Shown piece after piece: positions 34,501 to 36,582 of a stretch of DNA of 36,582 bases (within the stretch, counting starts at the first letter, position 1; each line of letters begins with the position of its first letter). Position numbers and translations under genes: made by a program. The stretch comes from Bacteroidales bacterium (GTDB taxonomy: Bacteria > Bacteroidota > Bacteroidia > Bacteroidales > UBA7960), in the NCBI GenBank assembly GCA_003559735.1, contig PWKN01000161.1:1-36582 (forward strand), read 5' to 3'. The notes under the pieces were generated by a model. That model did no database searches. It was given only the letters and a program-made list of their open reading frames with translations, and had not been told where the DNA came from.

Positions 34501-34620
34501 TTCACCGGCATCCCAGAAACTTACTGTGGGTTCAATGGTTATCAGGTAAATCAAACCTGCAAACAGGAACAACCCCCATCCGATGGTATTGTTAAGCTTT
34601 CGGTATAGTAATTCATTCAT
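31519..34620 (-). CDS. DUF2723 polytopic membrane protein, putative GT-C-type protein O-glycosyltransferase
   Basis: About 1033 residues from the ATG at 34620; this start has an A-rich upstream stretch (CCAAGAAAAA) typical of Bacteroidota initiation, while the longer frame adds 10 residues. The N-terminal half has multiple membrane helices and the family-conserved EPTVSFWDAGERIA and LQIGHPPGAPLYQML motifs; the acidic residues in the first periplasmic loop resemble GT-C catalytic loops. The C-terminal half is soluble, likely periplasmic, and ends in TPR-like helices (TDKAVAVLDRAMEIMPEYNVPY, YETGEFEKGNKIAERM). DUF2723 proteins are annotated as PMT-like and are widespread in Bacteroidota. Donor and acceptor are not known from this sequence. 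Confidence 0.85.
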   Translation of the reverse strand: MNELLYRKLNNTIGWGLFLFAGLIYLITIEPTVSFWDAGERIAVSYKLQIGHPPGAPLYQMLARFFSLFALGETSRVAFWINTMSAVAGGLAVMFLFWTINILARKLIASGNELTKAQVFAIFGSGLTGALTLTFSDSFWFTAVEAEVYVTSAFLTAFVFWAILQWEARAHQPDANKWLVLIFYIIGLSIGVHLLNLLAIPAIVFVYYFKKYKPTNKGIIATGIIAVLLLYAIQSVIIPGILNLDWQFERFFVNVAGLPFHSGTIIFFAVLIAAIVYGLYITQKRRLVTLNTVMLAFTFLVIGYSSFFMLVIRSNAQVPINENAPKDALAMKAYLGREQYGAWPLLYGPYYNAPVVDMEDGNPVWGKNRETGRYEIINPRIGLEPVYDPQFTTLFPRMYSFRSQHVPAYEDWGNVRGRPIRTTRFDGSPQTINKPTFMENLRFFFSYQVGHMYLRYLMWNFSGRQNDIQGHGSPLEGNWITGIPFIDQWRLGPQDNLPESLTSNPGYNRYYMLPFLLGVLGFLYQLKRRPNDTLVVGLLFFMTGLAIIIYLNQTPFQPRERDYSYIGSFYAFAIWVGLGALALIDGLFKKLHGKSDLIQGKQGTVAAVLVTVVCVLLVPVHMARENWSDHDRSGRYGARDVAINYLESCAPDAIIFTNGDNDTFPLWYAQEVEGIRTDIKVVNLSLLNTDWYIDNMVRRKTYDAAPVPFSFEPHQYRDGTRDYVYIQERLEGHHDLRRLMDFVGSDADRTRIRTGRGMEDHFPTNKFRLPVDSAKVVENGTVAPEDAHLIVDAVEWVMPGQGMNKNHLMALNFLAENNWDRPVYFAITTGRESYMGLEEYFQLEGMAYRLVPIRSDHDPNEPGRINTRILYDNLMNKFQWGNMSDPSVYLDEDHRRLTVSFRNIFQRLAAALLEENKTDKAVAVLDRAMEIMPEYNVPYNYFNLLMAELYYETGEFEKGNKIAERMKEIHEENLAYYFQFTGPDATRIDGKKQESLAMMQRIARVAQTYGQDELQEKADDIFERYYETWIRQF

Positions 34621-34744
34621 TTTTTCTTGGTTTGTTTGTTGCTGAAGCACTTATGATGCTGCCATCCCATGATGAACAGCATGCGAAAATACAAAAAATA
34701 GCATCATCGATATTGGTTTTTAACATCTATTCATATTTGATGTC

Positions 34745-34774
34745 TTGCTGATAAAAAAAATTTTTCTACCTTTG
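34745..34774 (+). promoter_or_regulatory. Consensus promoter of tRNA-Gln
   Basis: TTG at 34745-34747, then exactly 19 bp, then TACCTTTG at 34767-34774. This is a textbook Bacteroidota primary-sigma promoter, with the predicted start about 10 nt before the tRNA. Confidence 0.8.
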
Positions 34775-34790
34775 CCAGCCAATACCGGAT

Positions 34791-34861
34791 TGACCGATGG
34801 TGTAACGGTAGCACTACAGTTTTTGGAGCTGTCTGTCCAGGTTCGAATCCTGGTCGGTCAA
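34791..34861 (+). tRNA. tRNA-Gln (anticodon TTG)
   Basis: A complete cloverleaf of 71 nt can be drawn. The acceptor stem is TGACCGA/TCGGTCA, the D-stem GTGT/GCAC and the anticodon stem ACAGT/GCTGT around loop TTTTGGA with anticodon TTG at 34823-34825. The T-arm is CCAGG-TTCGAAT-CCTGG. CCA follows at 34862-34864, so the tail is genome-encoded. The U1-A72 pair fits glutamine tRNAs. It has its own consensus promoter and terminator. Confidence 0.97.
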
Positions 34862-34873
34862 CCATACAAGCAG

Positions 34874-34907
34874 CAAAGCCCCTAAATTACAGGGGCTTTG
34901 TTTTTTT
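34874..34907 (+). terminator. Rho-independent terminator of tRNA-Gln
   Basis: CAAAGCCCCT pairs perfectly with AGGGGCTTTG across a 7-nt loop and is followed directly by seven T residues. Confidence 0.92.
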
Positions 34908-35050
34908 CATAGTGATCCTTTTAAAATCGGGTATTTCATTAAAAAAAAATGTAATTTTACATCTGCAATGGCGATGAACTGTTTTATCGGCATGTCGCAA
35001 ACATGCAAAAATAACAAAACCCATTATTCAATCCAAACTCAGAAAAACCC

Positions 35051-36445
35051 ATGAAAAAAAACAAACCGCGTCTGTACCAGGTTTTAGCCCTGGTTGCAAT
35101 GGCCACAGTATGCGCAGGCCTTTTCCTATCCTGCAGCAAAGACGACACAAAACCTGCCAACCGCATTGAAGGCATTGCTTTGGATGCCATAACCTTCGAA
35201 CCACTTACCGGGGCACTTGTGTCCCTGGAACCTGCTGATGATACAAAATCCTCTTCCCCCATCGCCGAAACGGTAGTTGACAATAACGGAATATACGTAT
35301 TTGAAAATATCAAAACTGCTGTTTACAAGCTTATTATCACAAAAGAGAATTACAAAACCATGGTAATCAACAACGTTGACCTGAACCAGGGCGAGCCTTT
35401 TGTTGCCTTTTTGCCGGTAACCAACGACATTACCACCCCTGTTGGCGGGATCACAGGCAGGGTATTTGATAACAAGGGAAACCCGCTGGAAGACGCCAAC
35501 CTGGCTATCAGCGCACAAAACGAAGCAATCACAAACGGCTATTTTACTTCCACGACCAGTAACCATAAAGGACAATACTACATTGCAGCAGTTCCTTTGC
35601 AAAGCACCAATGAGTTTAAAGTGCGTTGCATGCGAACCGGTTACGACATCAAAGTGGAACAGAACATCATTATTGGAGAGAACCAAATGCTGCTCATTGA
35701 CTTTCATCTGAAAACAGAAACACCTGCACAAGTCCTTTTCCATGAAGGATTTGAAACTTCTGACCAAACATGGGAGAAGACAGGGTTCTGGCACATACAT
35801 GACGGGGCAACTATTTTTAACCAGGCTTATCCCGACTATGTCAAGCTTGCCCCAAATGATGAATCACAGGGACGCATCCCAAATGCCTACAATGGGTCAA
35901 GGATGGCATGGTATGGGGATCCTGAAACAGGCAATTTCATGGGACCGCAAAGATCCGGCGACAATCAGTTGTCGGGCGGAACCAGCCAGTCTTCAAACCG
36001 CGGTGAAATGATCTCCCCGCCCATCAACCTGGGCAACCAGAATCAGGCAAGTCTCAACTTCTGGACCTGGTTCGAGATCGAAAGTGTGAACCCCAATGCA
36101 TCCGGATATGACCTGATGGAGATCTATATCATCGATACCGCCAACGATTCGGAAACCCTGCTGGGTAAATTAAATCCATACACTGACCCGGTATTGCCCG
36201 ACAGAAGGGCTTTGGCATTTACATCCGGAGGATTCAACCAGAATCCGGTTTGGAAGTATATCGAGTATGACCTGTCTTCTTTTACAGGGTCAACAATAAA
36301 ACTTAAGTTCCGGTTCGATACACGCGACCATCTCTATAACGGCTTCCGGGGTTGGTTCGTTGATGAAATACGGGTGACAGATAAAGCTGCAGCAGAAGCC
36401 AAGTCGATGCCCGATCCAGACAGGCCATTGATGGAACGAGAATAG
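35051..36445 (+). CDS. Probable surface lipoprotein with two carboxypeptidase-regulatory-like domains and a MAM/InhA-like domain
   Basis: 464 residues. The signal peptide ends in lipobox LFLSC (C28), followed by SKDDTK, which resembles the Bacteroidota lipoprotein export signal (acidic residues just after the cysteine) and so suggests surface exposure. Two beta-sandwich domains of the CarboxypepD_reg type follow: about 37-118 (GIALDAITFEPLTGALVSL ... NNGIYVFENI) and about 131-218 (ITGRVFDNKGNPLEDANLAI ... KGQYYIAAV). From about 225 to 445 there is a jellyroll-like region (HEGFE ... ISPPINLG ... LNFWTWFEIES ... GWFVDEIRV), as in accessory domains of M6/InhA peptidases and MAM domains. No catalytic motif is seen, so a binding role is inferred. 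A transposase remnant lies 8 bp past the stop on the opposite strand. Confidence 0.82.
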   Translation: MKKNKPRLYQVLALVAMATVCAGLFLSCSKDDTKPANRIEGIALDAITFEPLTGALVSLEPADDTKSSSPIAETVVDNNGIYVFENIKTAVYKLIITKENYKTMVINNVDLNQGEPFVAFLPVTNDITTPVGGITGRVFDNKGNPLEDANLAISAQNEAITNGYFTSTTSNHKGQYYIAAVPLQSTNEFKVRCMRTGYDIKVEQNIIIGENQMLLIDFHLKTETPAQVLFHEGFETSDQTWEKTGFWHIHDGATIFNQAYPDYVKLAPNDESQGRIPNAYNGSRMAWYGDPETGNFMGPQRSGDNQLSGGTSQSSNRGEMISPPINLGNQNQASLNFWTWFEIESVNPNASGYDLMEIYIIDTANDSETLLGKLNPYTDPVLPDRRALAFTSGGFNQNPVWKYIEYDLSSFTGSTIKLKFRFDTRDHLYNGFRGWFVDEIRVTDKAAAEAKSMPDPDRPLMERE

Positions 36446-36453
36446 ATGCAAAG

Positions 36454-36582
36454 TCAAACCCTAATGATATCGGGCTGTGCAATAAGCAAGCGCCACATAA
36501 ATAACTCGTGTAATACTTTGTTGAAAATCAAGTTTGTAACCACCGATAGCTTCGCAAAAAAACGCTTGATCTGATGTGAGGA
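36454..36582 (-). pseudogene. Remnant of an IS1380-like transposase, running off the window
   Basis: The minus-strand frame entering from the window edge reads SSHQIKRFFAKLSVV and then VLHELFMWRLLIAQPDII before a TGA at 36454. This resembles the N-terminal part of IS1380-type DDE transposases, in which a similar LF-WRL---P-I segment leads directly into the first catalytic aspartate (VLxIDTMVMDNDDA-like). Here the frame stops just where that motif should begin. The element is therefore probably truncated or decayed, with its 5' part outside the window. Recognition is from memory of the family pattern; a short chance frame is the alternative. Confidence 0.5.

Noticed and set aside
1-36582. CRISPR arrays, prophage genes, toxin-antitoxin or restriction systems
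   Set aside because: No regularly spaced repeats and no cas, phage structural, toxin-antitoxin or methylase motifs were seen in any gene or gap.

Overview
The window looks like part of a chromosome from a Bacteroidota member, probably an environmental Bacteroidales/Marinilabiliales-type lineage. The evidence is a gldA-type ABC gene, a type IX secretion (T9SS) type-B C-terminal domain, a DUF2723 glycosyltransferase-like protein, lipoproteins with Bacteroidota-style export signals, an ECF sigma/anti-sigma-barrel pair, and repeated TAnnTTTG -7 promoter boxes, which are the Bacteroidetes primary-sigma signature. Genus-level placement cannot be made by eye.

Layout. 1-1871 (minus): 3'-truncated metK behind gldA, with a structured-looking metK leader. 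1972-3366 (plus): rsgA and dtd. 3369-6249 (minus): the classical yceD(DUF177)-rpmF-plsX-fabH cluster linking ribosome assembly and membrane lipid synthesis. 6458-9688 (minus): a 1076-residue fused flavin/iron-sulfur amine (amino-acid) dehydrogenase, the most unusual enzyme here. 10137-10886 (plus): a membrane-anchored SagB-type nitroreductase. 10911-13802 (minus): a lipoprotein, an ECF sigma factor and an anti-sigma factor that apparently carries both an inner-membrane helix and an outer-membrane barrel. 14255-20636 (minus): a large TPR protein, an AbgT-family transporter and a T9SS cargo protein. 20911-26180: lepA, rsmI, a Bacteroidota-conserved unknown, tdk and pgi. 26268-31125 (minus): the rimP-nusA-infB translation/transcription operon. 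31519-34620 (minus): the DUF2723 membrane protein. 34791-36445 (plus): tRNA-Gln(TTG) with its terminator, then a probable surface lipoprotein. 36454-36582 (minus): a remnant of a transposase resembling the IS1380 family, running off the window.

Most of the window is housekeeping. The accessory interest lies in the fused dehydrogenase, the envelope-signalling triplet (lipoprotein/ECF sigma/dual-membrane anti-sigma), the secreted and surface proteins, and several non-coding signals: a diverged 52-nt repeat in two intergenic regions, a hairpin spanning the lepA start, an 18-bp palindrome, and long leaders on metK and rimP. No CRISPR array, phage, complete IS or clear defence system was seen. Promoter and hairpin calls are by eye and untested; function calls rest on recognised motifs, not on searches.
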